Positions 1 through 9,317 of a DNA stretch of 24,413 nt are shown one piece after another. Position numbers and translations under genes: made by a program. Position 1 is the stretch's first letter. Each line of letters starts with the position of its first letter. Source of the DNA: Saccoglossus kowalevskii (Eukaryota; Hemichordata; Enteropneusta; Harrimaniidae); assembly GCF_000003605.2 (NCBI RefSeq), contig NW_003139466.1:1-24413 (forward strand), given 5' to 3'. The notes beneath the pieces are model-generated. The model saw only the letters and a list, made by a program, of their open reading frames with translations, was not told where the DNA came from and made no database searches.

Positions 1-314
1 CAAGTACACTGTGTAAATGTTGGCCAGTCTGATTCTCATCTCATACATATTCTTAGGACCACAATCTCTAGTACACAGTGTAAGTGTTGGCCAGTCTGAT
101 TCTCATCTCATACATACCATAGGACCACAATCTCTAGTCCACAGTGTAAATGTTGGCCAGTCTGATTCTCTTCTCATACATACCATAGGACCACAATCTC
201 TAGTACACAGTGCAAGTATTGACCAGTCTGATTCTCAGCTCATACATACCATAGCACCACAATCTCTAGTCCACAGTGTAAATGTTGGCCAGTCTGATTC
301 TCTTCTCATACATA

Positions 315-366
315 CCATAGGACCACAATCTCTGTGTTGGCCAGTCTGATTCTCATCTCATACATA
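315..366 (+). repeat. 52-bp deletion monomer (14-bp deletion), first of nine
   Basis: The monomer lacks 14 bp between ACAATCTCT and GTGTTGG, so the CTAGTCC box and the CACAGTGTAA core are gone. The same junction recurs with GTGTTGG starting at 334, 3800, 6139, 7771, 9715, 13,865, 20,082, 20,974 and 23,862. It is usually preceded by a monomer with TAAATG and TTCTCTTCTC and followed by one with CTTGTCC or CTAGTCC plus TTGACC. The constant flanks show that one deletion event was spread by duplication of larger blocks. The deletion shifts the phase of any reading frame by 14 bases and ends the long open frames here. Confidence 0.93.
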
Positions 367-1422
367 CCATAGGACCACAATCTCTTGTCCACAGTGTAAG
401 TGTTGACCAGTCTGATTCTCTTCTCATACATACCATAGGACCACAATCTCTAGTCCACAGTGTAAATGTTGGCCAGTCTGATTCTCTTCTCATACATACC
501 ATAAGACCACAATCTCTAGTCCACAGTGTAAGTGTTGGCCAGTCTGATACTCTTCTCATACATACCATAAGACCACAATCTCTAGTCCACAGTGTAAGTG
601 TTGGCCAGTCTGATTCTCTTTTCATACATACCATAGGACCACAATCTCTAGTACACAGTGTAAGTGTTGTTCAGTCTGATTCTCATCTCATACATACCAT
701 AGGACCACAATCTCTAGTCCACAGTGTAAGTGTTGTTCAGTCTGATTCTCATCTCAAACATACCAAAGGACCACAATCTCTAGTCCACAGTGTAAGTATT
801 GGCCAGTCTGATTCTCATCTCATATATATCATAGGACCACAATCTCTAGTACACAGTGTAAGTGTTGACCAGTCTGATTCTCTTCTCATACATACCATAG
901 GACCACAATCTCTAGTCCACAGTGTAAATGTTGGTCAGTCTGATTCTCATCTCATACATAGCATAAGACCACAATCTCTAGTACACAGTGTAAGTGTTGG
1001 CCAGTCTGATTCTCATCTCATACATACCATAGGACCACAATTTCTAGTACACAGTGTAAGTGTTGGCCAGTCTGATTCTAATCTCATACATACCATAGGA
1101 CCACAATCTCTAGTCCACTGTGTAAGTGTTGGCCAGTCTGATTCTCATCTCATACATACCATAGGACCACAATCTCTAGTCCACAGTGTAAGTGTTGGCC
1201 AGTCTGATTCTCATCTCATACATACCATAGGACCACAATTTCTAGTCCACAGTGTAAGTGTTGGCCAGTCTGATTCTCATCTCATACATACCATAGGACC
1301 ACAATCTCTAGTACACTGTGTAAGTGTTGGCCAGTCTGATTCTCATCTCATACATACCATAGGACCACAATCTCTAGTACACAATGTAAGTGTTGGCCAG
1401 TCTGATTCTCATCTCATATATA

Positions 1423-1486
1423 CCATAGGACCACAATCTCTAGTACAGTGTAATTGTTGGCCAGTCTGATTCTCATCTCATACACA
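1423..1486 (+). repeat. 64-bp monomer with 2-bp deletion in the dyad arm
   Basis: CTAGTACACAGTG is shortened to CTAGTACAGTG, giving a 64-bp monomer. This is the commonest indel class and recurs throughout the window, for example near 3030, 3988, 4842, 9011, 11,087, 12,678, 13,274, 13,668, 14,388, 17,129, 18,653 and 24,046. It usually follows a monomer with CATATATACC or CATATACACC, so it travels as part of a linked pair. This copy also has TAATTG instead of TAAGTG, a rare variant shared only with copies near 4842 and 6853. Confidence 0.9.
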
Positions 1487-1948
1487 CCATAAGACCACAA
1501 TCTCTAGTACACAGTGTAAGTGTTGGCCAGTCTGATTCTCATCTCATACATACCATAGGACCACAATCTCTAGTCCACAGTGTAAGTGTTGGCCAGTCTG
1601 ATTCTCATCTCATACATACCATAGGACCACAATCTCTAGTCCACAGTGTAAGTGTTGGCCAGTCTGATTCTCATCTCATACATACCATAGGACCGCAATC
1701 TCTAGTTCACAGTGTAAGTGTTGGCCAGTCTGATTCTCATCTCATACATACCATAGGACCACAATCTCTAGTCCACAGTGTAAGTGTTGGCCAGTCTGAT
1801 TCTCATCTCATACATACCATAGGACCACAATCTCTAGTCCACAGTGTAAGTGTTGGCCAGTCTGATTCTCATCTCATACATACCATAGGACCGCAATCTC
1901 TAGTCCACAGTGTAAGTGTTGGCCAGTCTGATTCTCATCTCATACATA

Positions 1949-2084
1949 CCATATGACCACAATCTCTAGTCCACAGTGTAAGTGTGGGCCAGTCTGAGAC
2001 TCATCTCTCATACATACCATAGGACCACTTTATCTCTAGTCCACTGTGTAAGTGTTGGCCAGTCTGATTCTCATCTCATACATA
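1949..2084 (+). repeat. Divergent monomer pair (68 + 68 bp)
   Basis: The first monomer opens with CATATGACC, has GTGTGGGCC instead of GTGTTGGCC, GAGACTCATC in place of GATTCTCATC, and an extra TC giving CTCTCATAC. The second has GACCACTTTATCTC with a net gain of 2 bp. The GTGTGGG and GACTCA(T/C)CTCTCATAC features are shared with the divergent pair at 23,117-23,248. The TTTATCTC insertion resembles the 70-bp monomers of the dimer-rich domain. The pair separates the canonical run before it from the block after it. Confidence 0.85.
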
Positions 2085-2150
2085 CCATAGGACCACAATC
2101 TCTAGTCCACAGTGTAAGTGTTGGCCAGTCTGATTCTCATCTCATACATA
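2085..2150 (+). repeat. Representative canonical 66-bp monomer
   Basis: This monomer matches the majority base at nearly every position and is a convenient reference. It holds 29 G/C of 66 and no CpG. Landmarks in order are the CCATAGGACC start, the CTAGTCC/TAC box, the near-palindromic CACAGTGTA core, GTAAGT, the GGCCAGTCTGAT box, and a pyrimidine-rich TTCTCATCTCAT tract leading into ACATA. Since 66 is 3 x 22, the frame without stops stays open across canonical monomers and encodes a 22-residue repeat containing GPQSLVHSVSV and GQSDSHLIHTI. This looks incidental. Confidence 0.95.
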
Positions 2151-2678
2151 CCATAGGACCACAATTTCTAGTCCACAGTGTAAGTGTTGGCCAGTCTGAT
2201 TCTCATCTCATACATACCATAGGACCACAATCTCTAGTACACTGTGTAAGTGTTGGCCAGTCTGATTCTCATCTCATACATACCATAGGACCACAATCTC
2301 TAGTACACAGTGTAAGTGTTGGCCAGTCTGATTCTCATCTCATATATACCATAGGACTACAATCTCTAGTACACAGTGTAAGTGTTGGCCAGTCTGATTC
2401 TCTTCTCATACATACCATAGGACCACAATCTCTAGTACACAGTGTAAGTGTTGGCCAGTCTGATTCTCATCTCATACATACCATAGGACCACAATCTCTA
2501 GTACACAGTGTAAGTGTTGGCCAGTCTGATTCTCATCTCATACACACCATAGGACCGCAATCTCTAGTACACAGTGTAAGTGTTGGCCAGTCTCATTCTC
2601 ATCTCATACATACCATAGGACCACAATCTCTAGTATACAGTGTAAGTGTTGGCCAGTCTGATTCTCATTTCATACATA

Positions 2679-2744
2679 CCATCGGGCCATGATCTCTAGT
2701 CCATAGCGCAAGTGTTGGCCAGTCTGATTCTAATCTCATACATA
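2679..2744 (+). repeat. Divergent single monomer with CpG bases
   Basis: This monomer reads CCATCGGGCCATGATCTC where the canonical form has CCATAGGACCACAATCTC, then CCATAGCGCAAG instead of CCACAGTGTAAG, with TCTAATCTC later. Several substitutions within 45 bases, two of them creating CpG, make it one of the few strongly diverged single monomers. Its length stays 66 bp. It marks the left edge of the block duplicated at 8681-9521, whose copy does not carry these changes. Confidence 0.85.
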
Positions 2745-3336
2745 CCATAGGACCACAATCTCTAGTCCACTGTGTAAGTGTTGGCCAGTCTGATTCTCAT
2801 CTCATACATACCATAGGACCACAATTTCTAGTCCACAGTGTAAGTGTTGGCCAGTCTGATTCTCATCTCATACATACCATAGGACCACAATCTCTAGTAC
2901 ACTGTGTAAGTGTTGGCCAGTCTGATTCTCATCTCATACATACCATAGGACCACAATCTCTAGTACACAGTGTAAGTGTTGGCCAGTCTGATTCTCATCT
3001 CATATATACCATAGGACCACAATCTCTAGTACAGTGTAAGTGTTGGCCAGTCTGATTCTCATTTCATACACACCATAAGACCACAATCTCTAGTACACAG
3101 TGTAAGTGTTGGCCAGTCTGATTCTCATCTCATACATACCATAGGACCACAATCTCTAGTCCACAGTGTAAGTGTTGGCCAGTCTGATTCTCATCTCATA
3201 CATACCATAGGACCACAATCTCTAGTCCACAGTGTAAGTGTTGGCCAGTCTGATTCTCATCTCATACATACCATAGGACCGCAATCTCTAGTTCACAGTG
3301 TAAGTGTTGGCCAGTCTGATTCTCATCTCATACATA

Positions 3337-3400
3337 CCATATGACCACAATCTAGTCCACAGTGTAAGTGTTGACCAGTCTGATTCTCAGCTCATACATA
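3337..3400 (+). repeat. 64-bp unit-start marker monomer (CATATGACC, CT deletion)
   Basis: The monomer has CATATGACC instead of CATAGGACC and ACAATCTAGTCC with 2 bp lost from ACAATCTCTAGTCC. The same combination begins at 3337, 5544, 7358, 9318, 15,151 and 19,487. In all six cases the preceding monomer carries the rare ACCGCAATC variant about 58 bases upstream. The pair is therefore a reliable register mark for the higher-order repeat and is used here to define unit starts. Confidence 0.92.
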
Positions 3401-3466
3401 CCATAGGACCACAATCTCTAGTCCACAGTGTAAATCTTGGCCAGTCTGATTCTCTTCTCATACATA

Positions 3467-3516
3467 CCATAGGACCACAATCTGTGTTGGCCAGTCTGAT
3501 TCTCATCTCATACATA
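3467..3516 (+). repeat. 50-bp deletion monomer (16-bp deletion), first of six
   Basis: Sixteen bases between ACAATCT and GTGTTGG are missing. The same junction, with GTGTTGG starting at 3484, 5823, 9465, 15,430, 19,766 and 20,658, always follows the TAAATCTTGG monomer. In five copies a 52-bp deletion monomer lies downstream: 316 bp away in four, 250 bp away in the 9465 copy. The break lies 2 bp left of the 52-bp class junction, so it may derive from that class by loss of one more CT or may be an independent deletion at the same spot. Confidence 0.92.
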
Positions 3517-5543
3517 CCATAGGACCACAATCTCTAGTCCACAGTGTAAGTGTTGACCAGTCTGATTCTCTATTCATACATACCATAGGACCACAATCTC
3601 TAGTCCACAGTGTAAATGTTGGTCAGTCTGATTTTCATCTCATACATACCATAGGACCACAATCTCTAGTACACAGTGTAAGTATTGACCAGTCTGATTC
3701 TCAGCTCATACATACCATAGCACCACAATCTCTAGTCCACAGTGTAAATGTTGGCCAGTCTGATTCTCTTCTCATACATACCATAGGACCACAATCTCTG
3801 TGTTGGCCAGTCTGATTCTCATCTCATACATACCATAGGACCACAATCTCTTGTCCACAGTGTAAGTGTTGACCAGTCTGATTCTCTTCTCATACATACC
3901 ATAGGACCACAATCTCTAGTCCACAGTGTAAATGTTGGTCAGTCTGATTCTCTTCTCATATACACCATAGGACCACAATCTCTAGTACAGTGTAAGTGTT
4001 GGCCAGTCTGATACTCTTCTCATACATACCATAAGACCACAATCTCTAGTCCACAGTGTAAGTGTTGGCCAGTCTGATTCTCTTTTCATACATACCATAG
4101 GACCACAATCTCTAGTACACAGTGTAAGTGTTGTTCAGTCTGATTCTCATCTCATACATACCATAGGACCACAATCTCTAGTCCACAGTGTAAGTGTTGT
4201 TCAGTCTGATTCTCATCTCAAACATACCAAAGGACCACAATCTCTAGTCCACAGTGTAAGTATTGGCCAGTCTGATTCTCATCTCATATATATCATAGGA
4301 CCACAATCTCTAGTACACAGTGTAAGTGTTGACCAGTCTGATTCTCTTCTCATACATACCATAGGACCACAATCTCTAGTCCACAGTGTAAATGTTGGTC
4401 AGTCTGATTCTCATCTCATACATAGCATAAGACCACAATCTCTAGTACACAGTGTAAGTGTTGGCCAGTCTGATTCTCATCTCATACATACCATAGGACC
4501 ACAATTTCTAGTACACAGTGTAAGTGTTGGCCAGTCTGATTCTCATCTCATACATACCATAGGACCACAATCTCTAGTCCACAGTGTAAGTGTTGGCCAG
4601 TCTGATTCTCATCTCATACATACCATAGGACCACAATTTCTAGTCCACAGTGTAAGTGTTGGCCAGTCTGATTCTCATCCCATACATACCATAGGACCAC
4701 AATCTCTAGTACACTGTGTAAGTGTTGGCCAGTCTGATTCTCATCTCATACATACCATAGGACCACAATCTCTAGTACACAATGTAAGTGTTGGCCAGTC
4801 TGATTCTCATCTCATATATACCATAGGACCACAATCTCTAGTACAGTGTAATTGTTGGCCAGTCTGATTCTCATCTCATACACACCATAAGACCACAATC
4901 TCTAGTACACAGTGTAAGTGTTGGCCAGTCTGATTCTCATCTCATACATACCATAGGACCACAATCTCTAGTCCACAGTGTAAGTGTTGGCCAGTCTGAT
5001 TCTCATCTCATACATACCATAGGACCACAATTTTCTAGACCACAGTGTAAGTGTTGGCCAGTCTGATTCTCATCTCATACATACCATAGGACCACAATCT
5101 CTAGTCCACAGTGTAAGTGTTGGTCAGACTGATTCTCATCTCATATATACAATAGGACCACAATCTCTAGTACAGTGTAAGTGTTGGCCAGTCTGATTCT
5201 CATCTCATACATACCATAGGACCACAATCTCTCGTCCACAGTGTAAGTGTTGGCCAGTCTGATTCTCATTTCATACATACCATAAGACCACAATCTCTAG
5301 TACACAGTGTAAGTGTTGGCCAGTCTGATTCTCATCTCATACATACCATAGGACCACAATCTCTAGTCCACAGTGTAAGTGTTGGCCAGTCTGATTCTCA
5401 TCTCATACATACCATAGGACCACAATCTCTAGTCCACAGTGTAAGTGTTGGCCAGTCTGATTCTCATCTCATACATACCATAGGACCGCAATCTCTAGTC
5501 CACAGTGTAAGTGTTGGCCAGTCTGATTCTCATCTCATACATA

Positions 5544-7357
5544 CCATATGACCACAATCTAGTCCACAGTGTAAGTGTTGGCCAGTCTGATTCTCATCTC
5601 ATACATACCATAGGACCACAATCTCTAGTACACTGTGTAAATGTTGGCCAGTCTGATTCTCATCTCATACATACCATAGGACCACAATCTCTAGTACACA
5701 GTGTAAGTGTTGACCAGTCTGATTCTCAGCTCATACATACCATAGGACCACAATCTCTAGTCCACAGTGTAAATCTTGGCCAGTCTGATTCTCTTCTCAT
5801 ACATACCATAGGACCACAATCTGTGTTGGCCAGTCTGATTCTCATCTCATACATACCATAGGACCACAATCTCTAGTCCACAGTGTAAGTGTTGACCAGT
5901 CTGATTCTCTATTCATACATACCATAGGACCACAATCTCTAGTCCACAGTGTAAATGTTGGTCAGTCTGATTTTCATCTCATACATACCATAGGACCACA
6001 ATCTCTAGTACACAGTGTAAGTATTGACCAGTCTGATTCTCAGCTCATACATACCATAGCACCACAATCTCTAGTCCACAGTGTAAATGTTGGCCAGTCT
6101 GATTCTCTTCTCATACATACCATAGGACCACAATCTCTGTGTTGGCCAGTCTGATTCTCATCTCATACATACCATAGGACCACAATCTCTTGTCCACAGT
6201 GTAAGTGTTGACCAGTCTGATTCTCTTCTCATACATACCATAGGACCACAATCTCTAGTCCACAGTGTAAATGTTGGTCAGTCTGATTCTCTTCTCATAT
6301 ATACCATAGGACCACAATCTCTAGTACACAGTGTATATGGTGCTCTCTGAGATTCTCCTCTCAAATATACCAAAAGACCAATCTCTCTAGCCCACAGTGT
6401 ATGTATTGCACACTCAGATTCTCATCTCATACATAGCATAAGACCACAATCTCTAGTACACAGTGTAAGTGTTGGCCAGTCTGATTCTCATCTCATACAT
6501 ACCATAGGACCACAATTTCTAGTACACAGTGTAAGTGTTGGCCAGTCTGATTCTCATCTCATACATACCATAGGACCACAATCTCTAGTCCACAGTGTAA
6601 GTGTTGGCCAGTCTGATTCTCATCTCATACATACCATAGGACCACAATTTCTAGTCCACAGTGTAAGTGTTGGCCAGTCTGATTCTCATCCCATACATAC
6701 CATAGGACCACAATCTCTAGTACACTGTGTAAGTGTTGGCCAGTCTGATTCTCATCTCATACATACCATAGGACCACAATCTCTAGTACACAATGTAAGT
6801 GTTGGCCAGTCTGATTCTCATCTCATATATACCATAGGACCACAATCTCTAGTACAGTGTAATTGTTGGCCAGTCTGATTCTCATCTCATACACACCATA
6901 AGACCACAATCTCTAGTACACAGTGTAAGTGTTGGCCAGTCTGATTCTCATCTCATACATACCATAGGACCACAATCTCTAGTCCACAGTGTAAGTGTTG
7001 GCCAGTCTGATTCTCATCTCATACATACCATAGGACCACAATCTCTAGTCCACAGTGTAAGTGTTGGCCAGTCTGATTCTCATCTCATACATACCATAGG
7101 ACCGCAATCTCTAGTTCACAGTGTAAGTGTTGGCCAGTCTGATTCTCATCTCATACATACCATAGGACCACAATCTCTAGTCCACAGTGTAAGTGTTGGC
7201 CAGTCTGATTCTCATCTCATACATACCATAGGACCACAATCTCTAGTCCACAGTGTAAGTGTTGGCCAGTCTGATTCTCATCTCATACATACCATAGGAC
7301 CGCAATCTCTAGTCCACAGTGTAAGTGTTGGCCAGTCTGATTCTCATCTCATACATA
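5544..7357 (+). repeat. Higher-order unit U3 (1814 bp)
   Basis: It starts with the 64-bp marker and keeps two extra monomers (CACTGTG/TAAATG types) that U2 lacks before TAAATCTTGG. It then has the 50-bp and 52-bp deletion monomers (junctions 5823 and 6139). Bases 5511 to about 6330 align with 19,454-20,273 at a constant offset of 13,943. The middle part, which in U2 carries GATACTC, GTTGTTC and CATATATATC, is missing. In its place are two strongly divergent monomers (6304-6435), after which the unit resumes at TAGCATAAG. Unit loss and divergence therefore coincide. Confidence 0.85.
6304..6435 (+). repeat. Two most divergent monomers of the array
   Basis: Across two 66-bp lengths the register holds but many bases differ: GTATATGGTGCTCTCTGAGA, TCCTCTCAAATATACC, AAAAGACCAATCTCTC, then CCCACAGTGTATGTATTGC and ACACTCAGATTC where the canonical form has GCCAGTCTGATTC. 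No other place in the window shows so many changes together. The ACACTCAGA string recurs only at 23,158-23,166. These may be relics of an older monomer variant or bases carried in by conversion. They sit exactly where several monomers of the unit are absent. Confidence 0.88.
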
Positions 7358-9317
7358 CCATATGACCACAATCTAGTCCACAGTGTAAGTGTTGGCCAGT
7401 CTGATTCTCATCTCATACATACCATAGGACCACAATCTCTAGTACACTGTGTAAATGTTGGCCAGTCTGATTCTCATCTCATACATACCATAGGACCACA
7501 ATCTCTAGTACACAGTGTAAGTGTTGGCCAGTCTGATTCTCATCTCATACATACCATAGGACCACAATCTCTAGTCCACAGTGTAAATGTTGGCCAGTCT
7601 GATTCTCTTCTCATACATACCATAGGACCACAATCTCTAGTACACAGTGCAAGTATTGACCAGTCTGATTCTCAGCTCATACATACCATAGCACCACAAT
7701 CTCTAGTCCACAGTGTAAATGTTGGCCAGTCTGATTCTCTTCTCATACATACCATAGGACCACAATCTCTGTGTTGGCCAGTCTGATTCTCATCTCATAC
7801 ATACCATAGGACCACAATCTCTTGTCCACAGTGTAAGTGTTGACCAGTCTGATTCTCTTCTCATACATACCATAGGACCACAATCTCTAGTCCACAGTGT
7901 AAATGTTGGCCAGTCTGATTCTCTTCTCATACATACCATAAGACCACAATCTCTAGTCCACAGTGTAAGTGTTGGCCAGTCTGATTCTCTTCTCATACAT
8001 ACCATAGGACCACAATCTCTAGTACACAGTGTAAGTGTTGTTCAGTCTGATTCTCATCTCATACATACCATAGGACCACAATCTCTAGTCCACAGTGTAA
8101 GTGTTGGCCAGTCTGAATCTCTTCTCATACATACCATAGGACCATAATCTCTAGTACACAGTGTAAGTGTTGTTCAGTCTGATTCTCATCTCATACATAC
8201 CAAAGGACCACAATCTCTAGTCCACAGTGTAAGTATTGGCCAGTCTGATTCTCATCTCATATATATCATAGGACCACAATCTCTAGTACACAGTGTAAGT
8301 GTTGACCAGTCTGATTCTCTTCTCATACATACCATAGGACCACAATCTCTAGTCCACAGTGTAAATGTTGGTCAGTCTGATTCTCATCTCATACATAGCA
8401 TAAGACCACAATCTTCAGTCCACAGTGTAAGTGTTGGTCAGACTGATTCTCATCTCGTATATACCATAGGACCACAATCTCTAGTCCACAGTGTAAGTGT
8501 TGACCAGTATGATTCTCTTCTCATACATACCATAGGACCACAATCTCTAGTACAGTGTAAGTGTTGGCCAGTCTGATTCTCATCTCATACATACCATAAG
8601 ACCACAATCTCTAGTACACAGTGTAAGTGTTGGCCAGTCTGATTCTCATCTCATACATACCATAGGACCACAATTTCTAGTACACAGTGTAAGTGTTGGC
8701 CAGTCTGATTCTAATCTCATACATACCATAGGACCACAATCTCTAGTCCACTGTGTAAGTGTTGGCCAGTCTGATTCTCATCTCATACATACCATAGGAC
8801 CACAATTTCTAGTCCACAGTGTAAGTGTTGGCCAGTCTGATTCTCATCTCATACATACCATAGGACCACAATCTCTAGTACACTGTGTAAGTGTTGGCCA
8901 GTCTGATTCTCATCTCATACATACCATAGGACCACAATCTCTAGTACACAGTGTAAGTGTTGGCCAGTCTGATTCTCATCTCATATATACCATAGGACCA
9001 CAATCTCTAGTACAGTGTAAGTGTTGGCCAGTCTGATTCTCATCTCATACACACCATAAGACCACAATCTCTAGTACACAGTGTAAGTGTTGGCCAGTCT
9101 GATTCTCATCTCATACATACCATAGGACCACAATCTCTAGTCCACAGTGTAAGTGTTGGCCAGTCTGATTCTCATCTCATACATACCATAGGACCACAAT
9201 CTCTAGTCCACAGTGTAAGTGTTGGCCAGTCTGATTCTCATCTCATACATACCATAGGACCGCAATCTCTAGTTCACAGTGTAAGTGTTGGCCAGTCTGA
9301 TTCTCATCTCATACATA
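7358..9317 (+). repeat. Higher-order unit U4 (1960 bp)
   Basis: The 64-bp marker is followed by CACTGTG and TAAATG monomers, a GTGCAAGTATTGACC monomer shared with U0, and the 52-bp deletion monomer (junction 7771). The 50-bp deletion monomer is absent. It continues with GTTGTTC, GAATCTC and ACCATAATC variants, CATATATATC (8258), ATCTTCAGTCC (8413), GGTCAGACTG with TCTCGTATA near 8455, and TTTCTAGTAC. About 8090-8800 aligns with 10,098-10,808 at an offset of 2008 and with 21,361-22,071 at 13,271. The right part duplicates 2700-3336. Confidence 0.83.

Larger units (their letters stand above)
1..1948 (+). repeat. Higher-order unit U0, left end cut by the window
   Basis: Bases 56-620 align with 7493-8057 at a constant offset of 7437, and both contain the 52-bp deletion monomer (junctions at 334 and 7771). 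Bases 1-55 align at 7438, because one extra base lies in the ACATATTCTTAGG variant near 48-56. From 546 to about 1590 the unit aligns with 16,233-17,277 at a constant offset of 15,687, sharing the GATACTC variant (546), CATATATATC (821), the TTTCTAGTAC box (1041), the CACTGTG centre (1310), the CACAATG variant (1376) and the 2-bp-deleted monomer (1442). About 1500-1948 is a run of near-canonical monomers, with rare CpG monomers near 1692 and 1891. Confidence 0.8.
1949..3336 (+). repeat. Higher-order unit U1, mostly canonical monomers
   Basis: After the divergent pair, about 2036-2570 aligns with 11,814-12,348 at a constant offset of 9778, sharing the CACTGTG centres and the GGACTAC variant at 2354 and 12,132. 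From about 2700 to 3540 the sequence aligns with 8681-9521 at a constant offset of 5981, sharing TCTAATCTC near 2729, CACTGTG near 2766, the 2-bp deletion at 3030 and GTTCACAG near 3291. The unit lacks the 52-bp and 50-bp deletion monomers. The ACCGCAATC CpG variant occurs at 2555 and at 3280, the second just before the next unit. Confidence 0.75.
3337..5543 (+). repeat. Higher-order unit U2 (2207 bp)
   Basis: Order of markers: the 64-bp start monomer, TAAATCTTGG near 3432, the 50-bp deletion monomer (3467-3516), the 52-bp deletion monomer (junction 3800), CTTGTCC near 3851, GATACTC (4010), two GTTGTTC monomers, CATATATATC (4285), TAGCATAAG near 4425, TTTCTAGTAC (4505), CATCCCATAC (4677), the CACTGTG centre, the CACAATG variant, the 2-bp deletion, then a run of canonical monomers. 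Bases 4420-5028 align with 6431-7039 at a constant offset of 2011. The right part (about 5040 onward) contains GGTCAGACTG (5122) and TCTCGTCC near 5232, and aligns with 14,647 onward at an offset of 9607. Confidence 0.85.

Noticed and set aside
353-634. Minus-strand open frame of 93 codons, and a similar one at 7790-8005
   Set aside because: It is the reverse strand of the same monomers, again with a 22-residue period, and overlaps a stretch equally open on the other strand. It is a period artefact.
821-832. CATATATATC and similar TATA-like strings as promoters
   Set aside because: These are monomer variants at the CATACATACC position that recur with their blocks. No initiator, downstream gene or other promoter evidence accompanies them.
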